DNA of 64,000 nt from a bacterium (GTDB taxonomy: Bacteria > UBP6 > UBA1177): NCBI GenBank assembly GCA_017538365.1, contig JAFYIZ010000026.1, positions 1-64,000 on the forward strand, read 5' to 3'. Shown here in pieces: positions 15,715 through 25,192 of the stretch (within the stretch, counting starts at the first letter, position 1; every line of letters starts with the position of its first letter). Position numbers and translations under genes: made by a program. Under the pieces are notes generated by a model. That model did not search any database and had not been told where the DNA came from. It was given only the letters and a program-made list of their open reading frames with translations.

Positions 15715-18700
15715 ATGAATTTGACCAAAAAAGCATTGTCGCTGCTTATTGCTCTCATTGCTGTAATGATGGCGGTATCATGCACCACTGAAAGAAGTGC
15801 AGTCGACAAAACAGACGAACTTGCTCTCGACAAAAGGTTGTTCGAAGGCGAGTTCTTTTTCCGTCAGACCATCGTTGATCTGCCTTACACTGCGGACTAC
15901 GCATTCATAGGCGAATCAAGCGGCGGTAAAGTTATCAAATGGAAAATCACGGAGAATTGGCTCATTGCTTACAGCATTTGGGACAAACTCACCGCTGTTG
16001 ACACCAACGAAATCGTTGACGTCAACGAAACCCCGATCGTTGCTTACCCGATCGCAGCTCACTACGACATCGTTCCGAGTGAGAACCCGACGACCGGTGA
16101 AGCACTTCCCGTTCTTGTTGCAAACACCGACAGACCGTGGAACGAGAGACGTTACTTCTCTCTCGCTACCAACTCAAGAAGCGGTGTAACCAACTACGAA
16201 CTTCAGTACCTCACCCTTACAATCGAATGGGGCGCACCTTTCTACAAAGCAGGGCTTACGACCGCTACCGACTGGGAATTCTACGCTCACGACGGTACAT
16301 TCATCGTTCCTAAGAAGTATCGTGACTACACTGCAATCGCAGACGATGCTGAAAGATACAACAAGGAAGTTGAATGGTTCCAGTTCTTCTCGACAGAATA
16401 CTTCGAGCCGATCGGAGATTGGAGCACGATTTACAACTGGGACGATATCGATGAATTCATCGGCAACGAACCGGCTGCAGTTACCTATCGTTTCGTATTC
16501 TCGAAGATCAACAGAGACGTTGTCGGTAAGAGAGACTACGACATCGCATCCAAGACCTTCAAATGGACTCCCGGTGCAAAAGACAACGGTTTCAGACCGC
16601 TTGAATATCCGGATGAAATGTTCCGTGAATACGGTTTCTTCACCAACAAATTCAAAGGTTACGACAACTATCACGGATACCGTGAAGACAACTTCCACAC
16701 CCTTGCAAACTACTGGAATATGGCTTGGGCAAACGACAAGAAAGAATGGAACTTCAAATGCGGTGAAGGCGAAGATTACAACACCTGCTTGAAGAAAATC
16801 AAATACCAGCAGAAGATCGTTTTCACCTCTTCTCCGAAGACTCCTCTCCGTATGCTTCCTGCAAACTGTGCAATCACGAAAGATTACAACTACGCTATGC
16901 TCGGCGCAAGATTTGCAGCTATGAATCCGGGAAGCGATACTCGTGAATTCGACAAATGGTATTTCGAAAACTACAAAAACGACTTCTTCAAAGAAGTTAA
17001 AAATGCTGACGGCAAAACCGTTAAAGTAAGAGACCTTGAATGGTACACTTCAGACCTCAACAATCCGAACAACCCGCACAAAAACTGGAGAGAAAAATGC
17101 TTCGTTCCTGACAGACAGGCATGGATCCAGAAATGGGACGGTGATTTCATCGATGAAAACACTGACGACGCTGCAAAGATGGCTGAGCTTCTCGATCAGT
17201 ACAAAAACGATGTCGTCGTTATGGTTGAGAACCCTGTAGAATCCTATGTTCCGGCTAGAGACGGCAAAGCTCTCTACGGTTTCGGAAATTACTACAACCT
17301 TTCTTCCGACAGCCGTGAAAACGCTGTAAAAATCTGCGTAAAGAAAGACGAAGCAGACCTTTACGATGAAGAAAAAGTTATGCACTTCACGACCTGCTAC
17401 ACCAACGATCAGAAAATGTCTGAACTCTATGTAAACGATTTCGGTTATCCGGAATGGAGAGGCGACCGTTGGGATTGCCAGATTTTCGCTGAAGACGAAG
17501 ATTGCCCGAAAAAAGATGCTGCTGGCAACGACGCTGAATATGTTGCTGTAAAAGCTGCATGTGTTCTCAACGAAGAGAGAGCTTGTGAAGTTGAAGACGG
17601 ACTTCCCGTTCTTCGTCACAAATATGACAACGGTAACCCGTACGCAGCTCTTATCAACTGGGTCGACAAACCGACAGAATACGGTATTCTCGGTGTTTCT
17701 CAGTGGAACGTAAACCCGGAAACCGGTATGAGCCTGGGCGGCGGTTCGAACATCGCAGGATCTGTTCTTGCATGGGCTAACACCAGAGCAATCGAACTTG
17801 CAAGAGTCCTCATTTCCGACGATGATCCCGCAGCATGGGATTGGAAAGAACTCATCAACCCCGATTACGCAAATACTCCGGAAGTTATCTGGGACAAAAA
17901 GGCTAAAGCATCGACAAAGGGTCTTGCTTCCAACAATTCAAACAAACCCTACGGCGCAGGCAACCTTATGACCATGGTCAAATCTTCTTCCTACGGTAAG
18001 ACAGCGGAAGAAAGGATTAAAGATATCAACCTTGAGCAGGAACTCAAAACCAGAAACTACGGCAGATTCGATTTCTCATCTCTGGTAGGAAATCCGAAAT
18101 GGGAAACCAAAATGGTTCCTTACTCAATCAAAAAGAACCTCTTCCCGTGGATGAATCCGTCTGACAATCCGGATTACACCGATGAGCAGAAAGAGATTAT
18201 GAGACCTTGGTTCGTTGGTCCGGCTGCTATGGAAGCTGAAATGACCAAATATATCCAGGCAAAAGCTCTTGACTTCGATTTCGATGAATCCTTCATGGAT
18301 GGTTCCATTATCCAGTTCATAAAGGAAAAACAGGCACAACTCCGCAAGGAAATGCCGAACTGGAACGACAACAGCTCCACAAGAAAAGAATACGAAGATG
18401 CACTTATCTACGCTATCTACGATCCGTTGGAAAAGATGCAGTACAAAGGTGTTGCTGAGCACGAAATGGGTCACACCATGGGTCTCAGACACAACTTCGC
18501 AGGTTCGACAGACCAGAAGAACTATGTCGACAACTACTATGCTAGCAACAACTATCCGGCTATGATGGACGGAATCAAACAGATGCTTCTCGATGAGCAG
18601 GAAACAAAAGGTGAAAACTACAATCCTGCAACATTCGGTATCAAGGCTTACAGATACAAAAAAGCATTTGAAACTGACATCAACTACTACACCTACACTT

Positions 18701-21099
18701 CTGTAATGGACTACCAGAGAGAAGTTTACATCCACGCAGTAGGTCTTGGAAAATACGACCTTGCAGCACTCAAGTTCGTTTACGGACGTACTTTTGAGAA
18801 AATTAAAGTTGCCGATGATGCAGAATTCGGTTTAATTGTCCGCCAGGGCGATGAAAACGACACATACAACGGCACGAAACTTCATCCGCTCAGAGATGCT
18901 GCTTATCCGGATTACGTAAGAACCAACGAAGAATACCTCGACAAAAACGGCAAACTTAAGACCGTCAAATTCCCGTCGAAAATTTATGTTACCTACAACA
19001 AAGGTAAAAAGATCGAAACTTTGGCTCCGAACGCAAAACTTGACCTCTTGGCAGCTCTTAAAACAAAGACCTACGAAGACGGTCTTTCCGGATATGAATA
19101 TGACTACGACTGCGAGTCTTCAGATCCTCAGTGCACGAAGAACATTACCTATCTCGTCAACGACGGCAGACACTACGAATACACTTTCATTTCCGATGAA
19201 AAATCTTCAGACGATCCGAAAGCCAACACGTTCGATGCCGGCTACATGGCTTCCGATGTAATCAGAAGCATGGTTGACATGGATAACGCTTACTACTTCC
19301 TGAGATTCTTCAGAAGAGGTAACCCGAAGTTCAGAGAATTCCGCGGCAGAACATCGATGAAGATGATCTACGACACACTTTTCGGCAAATACAAATACAT
19401 CCACTTCCTTCTTGATTTCAACTTCTATGCTTACGGAAAATGGATGCCCTATCTTGTAAAACTTTACTATGGAACTCCGTGCCAGGCTCAGTTCGAAATG
19501 CCGGGAACCGACGTTGATGAAGACGGAACACCGATGTTCTCAAGAAAATCTGTTGACAACTACATCTGTGAAGAATACCACAGAGCTCTCAGAGGTGAGG
19601 AATACTGGATTGATGAAAATACCGGCGAACTCAGAACCCTCACTCCGATGGGACCTGCTGACCACGTAATCGCAGGTATGGAAGGTGTCAACTACTTCTA
19701 CTACAACATTCTTTACAGACCTGCTGTAGGCAAATACATCCTTGTTGACGGCAAAGACACCGATCCTGATATTGAAGACAAACTTGAAGGCAGCCAGACC
19801 GGTTACTATCAGTCGACAGAAAACTACATCGAAGGTTATGAAGATCTTGTCGGCGGCGCAATTGAAGTATCACCTGTCTATGGCCGTTTCCAGAAAGACC
19901 GCTGGGATATTCAGGACAACGAGAACATTTACTACGACAAAGTCTTGAGAAGAGGCTATGCTGAAGAAAAAATGGTTGCTATTTTTGCAATCGGCAACAC
20001 AGGATGGTTCGATGCGAAGTACAGAAGAGAAAGCCGTGCAAACAGCATCGACCAGCAGTTCGAAGGTCTTGAGAATGTTAAATTCACAATGCTTTCCGAT
20101 ATTGTTGACGAAGAAGCGCTGTTCTCATTCTCACCGTACTGCTACTCTACAAAAACAAAAGAGATTGTAAAAGTTGATGCTCCTATCAACCTTCTTACAA
20201 ACTGGGCTGTAAATCCGCCGTTCCCCGGTTGCCAGACCGATAAAGACGGTAACTACATCATGGTAGATGTTACTACATCTTCAGGAGCAAAAACACAGGA
20301 TTGTCTTGAAGAAGACTACACCTATGCTCCCAAGAAAAACCTCTGCTCACAGCTTGGCGAAGGCTACACTCCTGTTCACGCAGGCTGGACTTACTTCGAC
20401 AAGATGTGGCCGATGTACTGGACAATGGGCAACGTTGCAAACATTTCCGCTGATACATCAGTTCTCCAGAGATTCGTATCTTACAGAATCAACGCTTACG
20501 ATATCGGCAACTATCCGGAACCCGACGTAAACGAAGTTCAGTTCCTCAACAAGGACGGAAACGCTTACTACAGAGCTGTTCTTGCTATGTCGGTTCTCGA
20601 TATTCAGGATCAGTTCGGTCTTACGAAATGGAAAGACTGCAAAGCTACAGGCGACACTGACGAAAACTGCATGAAAGAAGTTGCTTTCACGGCAGACGGT
20701 GCAAATGCAGCCAATAAAGAACTCGGCGTTATGTGGATCCAGCCGACAGACGACAAAGGAAAACCTGTAGGCGAGGAAAAATGCGTTCTTATTGACGACG
20801 AAGAAACAGAGTCTGACGAATGTATCAAAGCAGGCGCAGAACGTTTCCCTGCAGCTTCCGGCAAAGACGAACCCAAAGAACAGTTCAGACAGTATCTTGC
20901 AGACAAATACTCGAGACTTTCTCCGTCGTTCAGACTTGTTAAGAGCGCAGGTATTCTTAAACAGAACGAAAGCGATTCTATAGAGGAAGGCGCTGAAGGT
21001 TGGTCAAGACTGGTCATCATGGAAACAACGATTGATCAGCTCAACTCTTTCGCAGCTGACAACCTCGGCACTGCAACATTCTATGTTTCGCATTACTAG
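15715..21099 (+). CDS. Giant zinc metalloprotease lipoprotein (metzincin)
   Basis: This 1794-residue protein starts with a lipoprotein signal (lipobox AVSC, Cys23). The zinc site HEMGHTMGLRH at 916-926 is a full HExxHxxGxxH metzincin motif, followed about 75 residues later by SVMDYQRE, which supplies a Met-turn-like SVMDY. This arrangement resembles the DUF5117/DUF4953-type zinc-dependent proteases of bacterial envelopes, though it is roughly twice their usual length. Long regions on both sides of the catalytic core lack a family I can name. Codons for Asn, Tyr, Phe and Asp end strongly in C, suggesting high expression. It follows the barrel gene by 13 bp with a strong AGGAGG site and is closed by a clear terminator. 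Confidence 0.8.
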   Translation: MNLTKKALSLLIALIAVMMAVSCTTERSAVDKTDELALDKRLFEGEFFFRQTIVDLPYTADYAFIGESSGGKVIKWKITENWLIAYSIWDKLTAVDTNEIVDVNETPIVAYPIAAHYDIVPSENPTTGEALPVLVANTDRPWNERRYFSLATNSRSGVTNYELQYLTLTIEWGAPFYKAGLTTATDWEFYAHDGTFIVPKKYRDYTAIADDAERYNKEVEWFQFFSTEYFEPIGDWSTIYNWDDIDEFIGNEPAAVTYRFVFSKINRDVVGKRDYDIASKTFKWTPGAKDNGFRPLEYPDEMFREYGFFTNKFKGYDNYHGYREDNFHTLANYWNMAWANDKKEWNFKCGEGEDYNTCLKKIKYQQKIVFTSSPKTPLRMLPANCAITKDYNYAMLGARFAAMNPGSDTREFDKWYFENYKNDFFKEVKNADGKTVKVRDLEWYTSDLNNPNNPHKNWREKCFVPDRQAWIQKWDGDFIDENTDDAAKMAELLDQYKNDVVVMVENPVESYVPARDGKALYGFGNYYNLSSDSRENAVKICVKKDEADLYDEEKVMHFTTCYTNDQKMSELYVNDFGYPEWRGDRWDCQIFAEDEDCPKKDAAGNDAEYVAVKAACVLNEERACEVEDGLPVLRHKYDNGNPYAALINWVDKPTEYGILGVSQWNVNPETGMSLGGGSNIAGSVLAWANTRAIELARVLISDDDPAAWDWKELINPDYANTPEVIWDKKAKASTKGLASNNSNKPYGAGNLMTMVKSSSYGKTAEERIKDINLEQELKTRNYGRFDFSSLVGNPKWETKMVPYSIKKNLFPWMNPSDNPDYTDEQKEIMRPWFVGPAAMEAEMTKYIQAKALDFDFDESFMDGSIIQFIKEKQAQLRKEMPNWNDNSSTRKEYEDALIYAIYDPLEKMQYKGVAEHEMGHTMGLRHNFAGSTDQKNYVDNYYASNNYPAMMDGIKQMLLDEQETKGENYNPATFGIKAYRYKKAFETDINYYTYTSVMDYQREVYIHAVGLGKYDLAALKFVYGRTFEKIKVADDAEFGLIVRQGDENDTYNGTKLHPLRDAAYPDYVRTNEEYLDKNGKLKTVKFPSKIYVTYNKGKKIETLAPNAKLDLLAALKTKTYEDGLSGYEYDYDCESSDPQCTKNITYLVNDGRHYEYTFISDEKSSDDPKANTFDAGYMASDVIRSMVDMDNAYYFLRFFRRGNPKFREFRGRTSMKMIYDTLFGKYKYIHFLLDFNFYAYGKWMPYLVKLYYGTPCQAQFEMPGTDVDEDGTPMFSRKSVDNYICEEYHRALRGEEYWIDENTGELRTLTPMGPADHVIAGMEGVNYFYYNILYRPAVGKYILVDGKDTDPDIEDKLEGSQTGYYQSTENYIEGYEDLVGGAIEVSPVYGRFQKDRWDIQDNENIYYDKVLRRGYAEEKMVAIFAIGNTGWFDAKYRRESRANSIDQQFEGLENVKFTMLSDIVDEEALFSFSPYCYSTKTKEIVKVDAPINLLTNWAVNPPFPGCQTDKDGNYIMVDVTTSSGAKTQDCLEEDYTYAPKKNLCSQLGEGYTPVHAGWTYFDKMWPMYWTMGNVANISADTSVLQRFVSYRINAYDIGNYPEPDVNEVQFLNKDGNAYYRAVLAMSVLDIQDQFGLTKWKDCKATGDTDENCMKEVAFTADGANAANKELGVMWIQPTDDKGKPVGEEKCVLIDDEETESDECIKAGAERFPAASGKDEPKEQFRQYLADKYSRLSPSFRLVKSAGILKQNESDSIEEGAEGWSRLVIMETTIDQLNSFAADNLGTATFYVSHY

Positions 21100-21123
21100 A
21101 CCCATCTGAAACGGGTTTTATCA

Positions 21124-21149
21124 GGGGAGCTACGGCTCCCCTTTTTTTT
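21124..21149 (+). terminator. Rho-independent terminator after the metzincin gene
   Basis: A perfect 7-bp GC-rich stem GGGGAGC/GCTCCCC with loop TACG is followed by eight T, 24 bp after the stop codon. Confidence 0.92.
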
Positions 21150-21162
21150 GCTTTTCAATTAA

Positions 21163-21199
21163 ACGTCTAATTGACAAAACAGACGTGCTAACGTAATAT
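21163..21199 (+). promoter_or_regulatory. Promoter with inverted repeat for the MutL-like/membrane operon
   Basis: TTGACA (21171-21176), a 17-bp spacer and TAATAT (21194-21199) make a near-consensus sigma-70 promoter. A 6-bp inverted repeat, ACGTCT (21163-21168) and AGACGT (21181-21186), brackets the -35 box with a 12-bp gap and could be an operator. Confidence 0.75.
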
Positions 21200-21226
21200 G
21201 CCGCGTTTTAATGATTGGAGCGGAAC

Positions 21227-21514
21227 TTGGCAACCGGCAGAAAATCCAACTTTGGAGACAAAAGTTCGGAAAACAGCTTTCAGGCAGAGGAAATCGCCAC
21301 CTTTTTAAAGTCGAAAAAACTCGAACACGCCTCTTTGATACTGCTTGACATGATGATCCCTTTCAAAAGGCAGATTTCAGCTTTTCTCTCGGTTGCGGAA
21401 CCTCTCTCCTCGCTTCTCATAGGTCAGAAAAAAACATCTGAAATACTCGATTTTTCCAGTGGGGAAAATTCTTTTGAAGCGTTGAAGGAAGCACTTGAAA
21501 GAGGTGAAGGATGA
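21227..21514 (+). CDS. Small protein opening the MutL-like/membrane operon
   Basis: The likely start is TTG at 21227, 7 bases after GGAG; an earlier in-frame TTG at 21215 overlaps that ribosome site. The product is about 95 residues: a charged N-terminus, a Lys/Glu helix (AEEIATFLKSKKL), then a long amphipathic/hydrophobic stretch (LILLDMMIPFKRQISAFL) that may lie on the membrane, and an acidic C-terminal helix. No family is recognised. It ends in a 4-bp ATGA overlap with the next gene, the first of five identical junctions, so it belongs to the same translation-coupled operon and is probably stoichiometric with its partners. Confidence 0.6.
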   Translation: MATGRKSNFGDKSSENSFQAEEIATFLKSKKLEHASLILLDMMIPFKRQISAFLSVAEPLSSLLIGQKKTSEILDFSSGENSFEALKEALERGEG

Positions 21515-22968
21515 ATTCCGAGAACTTCACCGTATTTCTCTCGATGCGCAACATCGTAAGAAAAATCAGAATCGACTTCGACTACTACAACGAAAGCATA
21601 TCTGCCGAAACCGAAGAAAGAACGCTCGGTGCAAATGATGACATTAGGGGCGAAATAGCGAAATTTTATGAAAAAAACGGTACAAAAGCGGAAAAAACGA
21701 TACAGCGCATCATTATTCCGGAAAGGCTTATGAACGCCGCGGTTTTCGGAATAAGCGAAGAGGGCTCCACCCGCTCGGCAAAAAGGCTTGCGTGGTCTAA
21801 ACTTCTGAATGTAAAGCAGACCTACTCCGCTTCCGACGCGATTTCGACAGCAGATTTGACCGGCATAGATTACATAATAATTTCCGGTGGTTACGACAAT
21901 TCAGTCAATAACAGGCTCAACAGTATGATCGTCTCTCTCGGCAAGAATCCGCAGCTTCTGGAACTGAAACCCAACATTATTTTTGCCGGAAGCCGTCTTT
22001 CGCTCGATACGGCGAGAAAAGAACTCGCCAAACCGGGGATCCGCTTTTCGGCGCAGGCGAACGTGCTTGAAAACAACCGCTATGCCGAGGATGTCGAGCT
22101 TCTTCAGCAGAACACCCTTCCTCTTCTCCAGCAGATGACGCTTTGGGACGAAATCGAGGACGTGAAGATAAACGACATCGCCTACACCGAGGCTCTGCGG
22201 AAAATTTCAGATGTTTTCTGCATGAAACGCTCCGAAACCGTACTTTCCGCACTCTTCACCGACGACTATACGCTCCTCAGTCACGCGGAACGCGGCGCGG
22301 GAACAACTTTGTTCAGAAACTATGCCGTTCCTCAGGAAGCGGGAACTCTGACTACAGAAGTTTTCGAGTCGGTTTTCAACGATCTTCTGATCGAAAAACA
22401 GACTGTTTTCGACGAAAATTTCCAGCAGAAAAACGTTCTCGCCATAGACGACTCGGTAGAAAACATCATGTTTGAACCCGACAGAATAATCGGAGTAACC
22501 CTCACTGACAAAATCGATTTTGAAAAATTTATCCGCCTGGTTTCCATTCCCGGAATAACACACGGAACAATCTATTTTCTCTTTGACGATCAGGGAATCA
22601 TTCTCGCCGGAATGACAATGTTCATGCAGCGCAAAGGCGGCAGCAACTCGTTCCTGCGCGGATTTTTCAACACTACCGACATAAAAAACGGCTGGATATT
22701 CATACCTTACGGCAGATTCAGAAAGGGAGCTCCGGCAATATTCATCGAAAAACTCGAAAGTGACAGAAAAGAGGATATCGTGCTCCGCTGGGGCGAATAC
22801 CGCGTTCTTGAAATAAACCCCGATTCGGTAGTCGAGATCCACACTGCCAAAGGAGTCTTCATGACTAAAAACGACCCCGAAAGCAACAAAAAAACCATCG
22901 GCACGAAAAAAAGCAGAAAAACGCTGATTTTCGACCTTCGTGAAGAGATGCACAAATGGAAACAATGA
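21511..22968 (+). CDS. Degenerate MutL/GlmL-like protein
   Basis: The middle of this 485-residue protein (about 70-185) follows the layout of the MutL/GlmL family linked to glutamate-mutase reactivation. An AKRLAWSKLLNVKQTY helix/strand is followed by DYIIISGGYDN, a position where GlmL has an AGGTDGG-type loop. A LNSMIVSLG helix and PNIIFAGSRLSLDTAR come next. A later VLAIDDSVENIMFEPDR occupies the place of the second nucleotide-binding loop but lacks its Gly-rich sequence, and the N-terminal phosphate loop is absent. If related, it has probably lost ATPase activity. It has no membrane segment or signal. The AGGTGAAGG site is good, and both ends overlap neighbours by ATGA. Family assignment is tentative. 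Confidence 0.5.
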   Translation: MNSENFTVFLSMRNIVRKIRIDFDYYNESISAETEERTLGANDDIRGEIAKFYEKNGTKAEKTIQRIIIPERLMNAAVFGISEEGSTRSAKRLAWSKLLNVKQTYSASDAISTADLTGIDYIIISGGYDNSVNNRLNSMIVSLGKNPQLLELKPNIIFAGSRLSLDTARKELAKPGIRFSAQANVLENNRYAEDVELLQQNTLPLLQQMTLWDEIEDVKINDIAYTEALRKISDVFCMKRSETVLSALFTDDYTLLSHAERGAGTTLFRNYAVPQEAGTLTTEVFESVFNDLLIEKQTVFDENFQQKNVLAIDDSVENIMFEPDRIIGVTLTDKIDFEKFIRLVSIPGITHGTIYFLFDDQGIILAGMTMFMQRKGGSNSFLRGFFNTTDIKNGWIFIPYGRFRKGAPAIFIEKLESDRKEDIVLRWGEYRVLEINPDSVVEIHTAKGVFMTKNDPESNKKTIGTKKSRKTLIFDLREEMHKWKQ

Positions 22969-23687
22969 TCGATTTTAAAATATTTTCGCTTTTTGCGATA
23001 TTCATGGTCTCTCTTCTGCTGCCGAACATTTTCGTCAGAAAATTCCCCTCGAAACTCTCGAGAGAAACGATGCTTCTGCTTCAGTTCATAAAAACGATGA
23101 TCGACGAGGACAGCGGCAGAATAGCAGTCAACAGCTCGATCGATTCGAAAGCTCACCCGCTCTTTTCCGCTGCGGCGAGATTCATAGACGAGATTCTGGA
23201 AGAAAGCGATGCGGGGAACTCGGTAAGAACAACAATTCCGGAAGAGTTCGGCGTTATCGCGAATCGCAGTTCGGAAAGCGCATCGATCCTTTTCACGCCG
23301 CTTTCAAACGCGAACAACACTTTCTACACGACCATTGAAAAGCGTGAAATGAATGCATCGCTCATTCTCAATATTTCAGACGGTTCCGCCATTTCGGACT
23401 GGGATGCCTACAATTCCGACTCGGACAAAAAACGAATCGCTATATCATGCTCGATAGAAGGGCTTCTGATCGACGCAATCAACTCAAAAAGGTGCCTTAT
23501 TTCGCTTGAACCCTTTCTGATGAGCGCGCAGATAAAGAAGCTGAAAAACAAACGCACTCTTGAAACTTGGGGAGTTTACCTGTTTCTGGCAATAGTCGCA
23601 GCTATAATTCTTTCGCTTTCGCTGTGCAGAACCCTTGCGCCCTACTACCCTTTTTTCGACAATCTCATGAAAACGGTGGCTGAATGA
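22965..23687 (+). CDS. Membrane-anchored protein with two terminal membrane segments
   Basis: The ATG at 22965 gives an ATGA overlap with the upstream gene, like every other junction in this operon; the ATG three codons earlier (22956) is the alternative. The product of about 240 residues has an N-terminal membrane helix (FSLFAIFMVSLLLPNIFV) and a C-terminal one (VYLFLAIVAAIILSLSL). The roughly 170-residue domain between them is alpha/beta-like with Ser-rich loops and short hydrophobic strands (ISCSIEGLLIDAI). It resembles, loosely, the soluble domains of DUF6754-type proteins; I cannot confirm this. No catalytic motif is visible. It probably forms part of a membrane complex with the next three products. 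Confidence 0.6.
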   Translation: MIDFKIFSLFAIFMVSLLLPNIFVRKFPSKLSRETMLLLQFIKTMIDEDSGRIAVNSSIDSKAHPLFSAAARFIDEILEESDAGNSVRTTIPEEFGVIANRSSESASILFTPLSNANNTFYTTIEKREMNASLILNISDGSAISDWDAYNSDSDKKRIAISCSIEGLLIDAINSKRCLISLEPFLMSAQIKKLKNKRTLETWGVYLFLAIVAAIILSLSLCRTLAPYYPFFDNLMKTVAE

Positions 23688-25192
23688 AATTAAAAATAAT
23701 CCTCATATCGGTTTTTGTCTGCATCGTCGCGGTTTTCGTCATGATTTCGCTCGGCATTGAAAGCGCTTTTCTGACAAAGGCGGTGCGCTGGACCGAGATC
23801 GTCATCGTTCTTTCGTTTTTCGCCGGTCTGTTCAAGTTTCTGGCAAGAGAGGCTTCTTCGATAAAATACTCCTTCCGGGAACTCAGAGAATCGTTCTCTT
23901 CGAAGAAAACCTCATCGGTTCTCAAAGATGTCCTCTCAACTTCCACAGAAAACGCAAAAAAGACGAAACTTCCCGGCACAGGCACACAGACACAGAGCAA
24001 AGAGGAAAAATCCCGTCTGATCAGCAAACTTTTGAATTCGCTGATTATTCTCGTTTCAGCCGTTGCGACTTTCACTTTGGGTTTCATAAACCCGAACCAG
24101 AGCCGCTACACTTTTGAAAACATCGTGAGGGAACAGCCCGATTTCCTGACCGAAACAGCACTCGTCTTCATCGAAAACGATCTTTATCTTTCAAAATTCC
24201 CTTCTAAAAAGAAACTCGCGCTCTATATCTCGGCCGATGTTTCGACCGACTTCTTCCCGTCGGAAGAGATGTTGAAAAATGCCGATATAACACTGAAAAA
24301 CTATCAGAGACTCCTTTCTGAAAACAAGATATCATCTCCTTACGCGGACTCTTCCGATTCCGGAATAACATTCATAAATCCGAACAACATGAAGCGCGTC
24401 AAAGAGATAAAAGAAAAGGTAAAATCGGCATCCATAGCCATAATTTCAGATATGTTCCCTATCTCTCAGGAACTCAAGGAGTGGTTTGACACTTCAATCG
24501 CATCACTCAAGCAGAACGAACTCACATTCGGTCTCGAAGCTGGTGAAAAGAACCGTTTCGAAGACTTCAAATACAGCGGCATAAAAATCGACGGAAGCGG
24601 AACCGAACTTGAAACGTGGATCACAAAAGAAAAGGAGCTGCTGCGTACTAAATCGGAAAAGCTGAATAGAGAGATGTTCCGGTACAACAACTTCCTGACA
24701 AACAGCCGGATTTCCGAAATGACTGCTGAAAAACTTTCCGCGACAGGATCTTCAAACCTTCCGCCTGAGAGCAAAAAAAGAATAGCCGCAAAATTCCTTG
24801 AAACCGGAATCACGACAAGCCCGGAAATAAAAGGCTTTATCCGCTGGATCTACCGATACATCTTTGATCCTCTGCTTTCTTCTTTCGTCGCACTGCTGCT
24901 TCTGAACATGCTTTCCACAGTTTACAGCCGATTCTCCCTAAGAAGCTATTCATACTGCGTCATAACGATCGCATTCGTCATGACTTTGACCGGTCTCACC
25001 GACCAGTACTGGCTTTTTTCGCAGGATCTTATTTCAGACTGGAACGGTCCGATGTCTCCCGGCTGGATAATGAATATCCTCGCAGTTCCAGTATTCAAGG
25101 CTCTGGCGATAGGAACAGCCAGCGGTCTGCTGTTTTTTACGGCTGAAAATTTTTACACGACTTTTTTTGCAGGCTCCGGAGATAAGAAATGA
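23684..25192 (+). CDS. Polytopic membrane protein with large extramembrane domain
   Basis: This is a 502-residue protein with three predicted membrane helices at the N-terminus (IILISVFVCIVAVFVMISL; TEIVIVLSFFAGLFKFL; LNSLIILVSAVATFTLGF). The second and third are split by a charged Ser/Lys segment of about 75 residues. A roughly 270-residue non-membrane domain and about four helices at the C-terminus follow. The middle domain contains LALYISADVSTDFF and a long Lys/Glu helix. No family is recognised. ATGA overlaps couple it to both neighbours. It is probably the core membrane subunit of the operon's complex. Confidence 0.6.
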   Translation: MKLKIILISVFVCIVAVFVMISLGIESAFLTKAVRWTEIVIVLSFFAGLFKFLAREASSIKYSFRELRESFSSKKTSSVLKDVLSTSTENAKKTKLPGTGTQTQSKEEKSRLISKLLNSLIILVSAVATFTLGFINPNQSRYTFENIVREQPDFLTETALVFIENDLYLSKFPSKKKLALYISADVSTDFFPSEEMLKNADITLKNYQRLLSENKISSPYADSSDSGITFINPNNMKRVKEIKEKVKSASIAIISDMFPISQELKEWFDTSIASLKQNELTFGLEAGEKNRFEDFKYSGIKIDGSGTELETWITKEKELLRTKSEKLNREMFRYNNFLTNSRISEMTAEKLSATGSSNLPPESKKRIAAKFLETGITTSPEIKGFIRWIYRYIFDPLLSSFVALLLLNMLSTVYSRFSLRSYSYCVITIAFVMTLTGLTDQYWLFSQDLISDWNGPMSPGWIMNILAVPVFKALAIGTASGLLFFTAENFYTTFFAGSGDKK

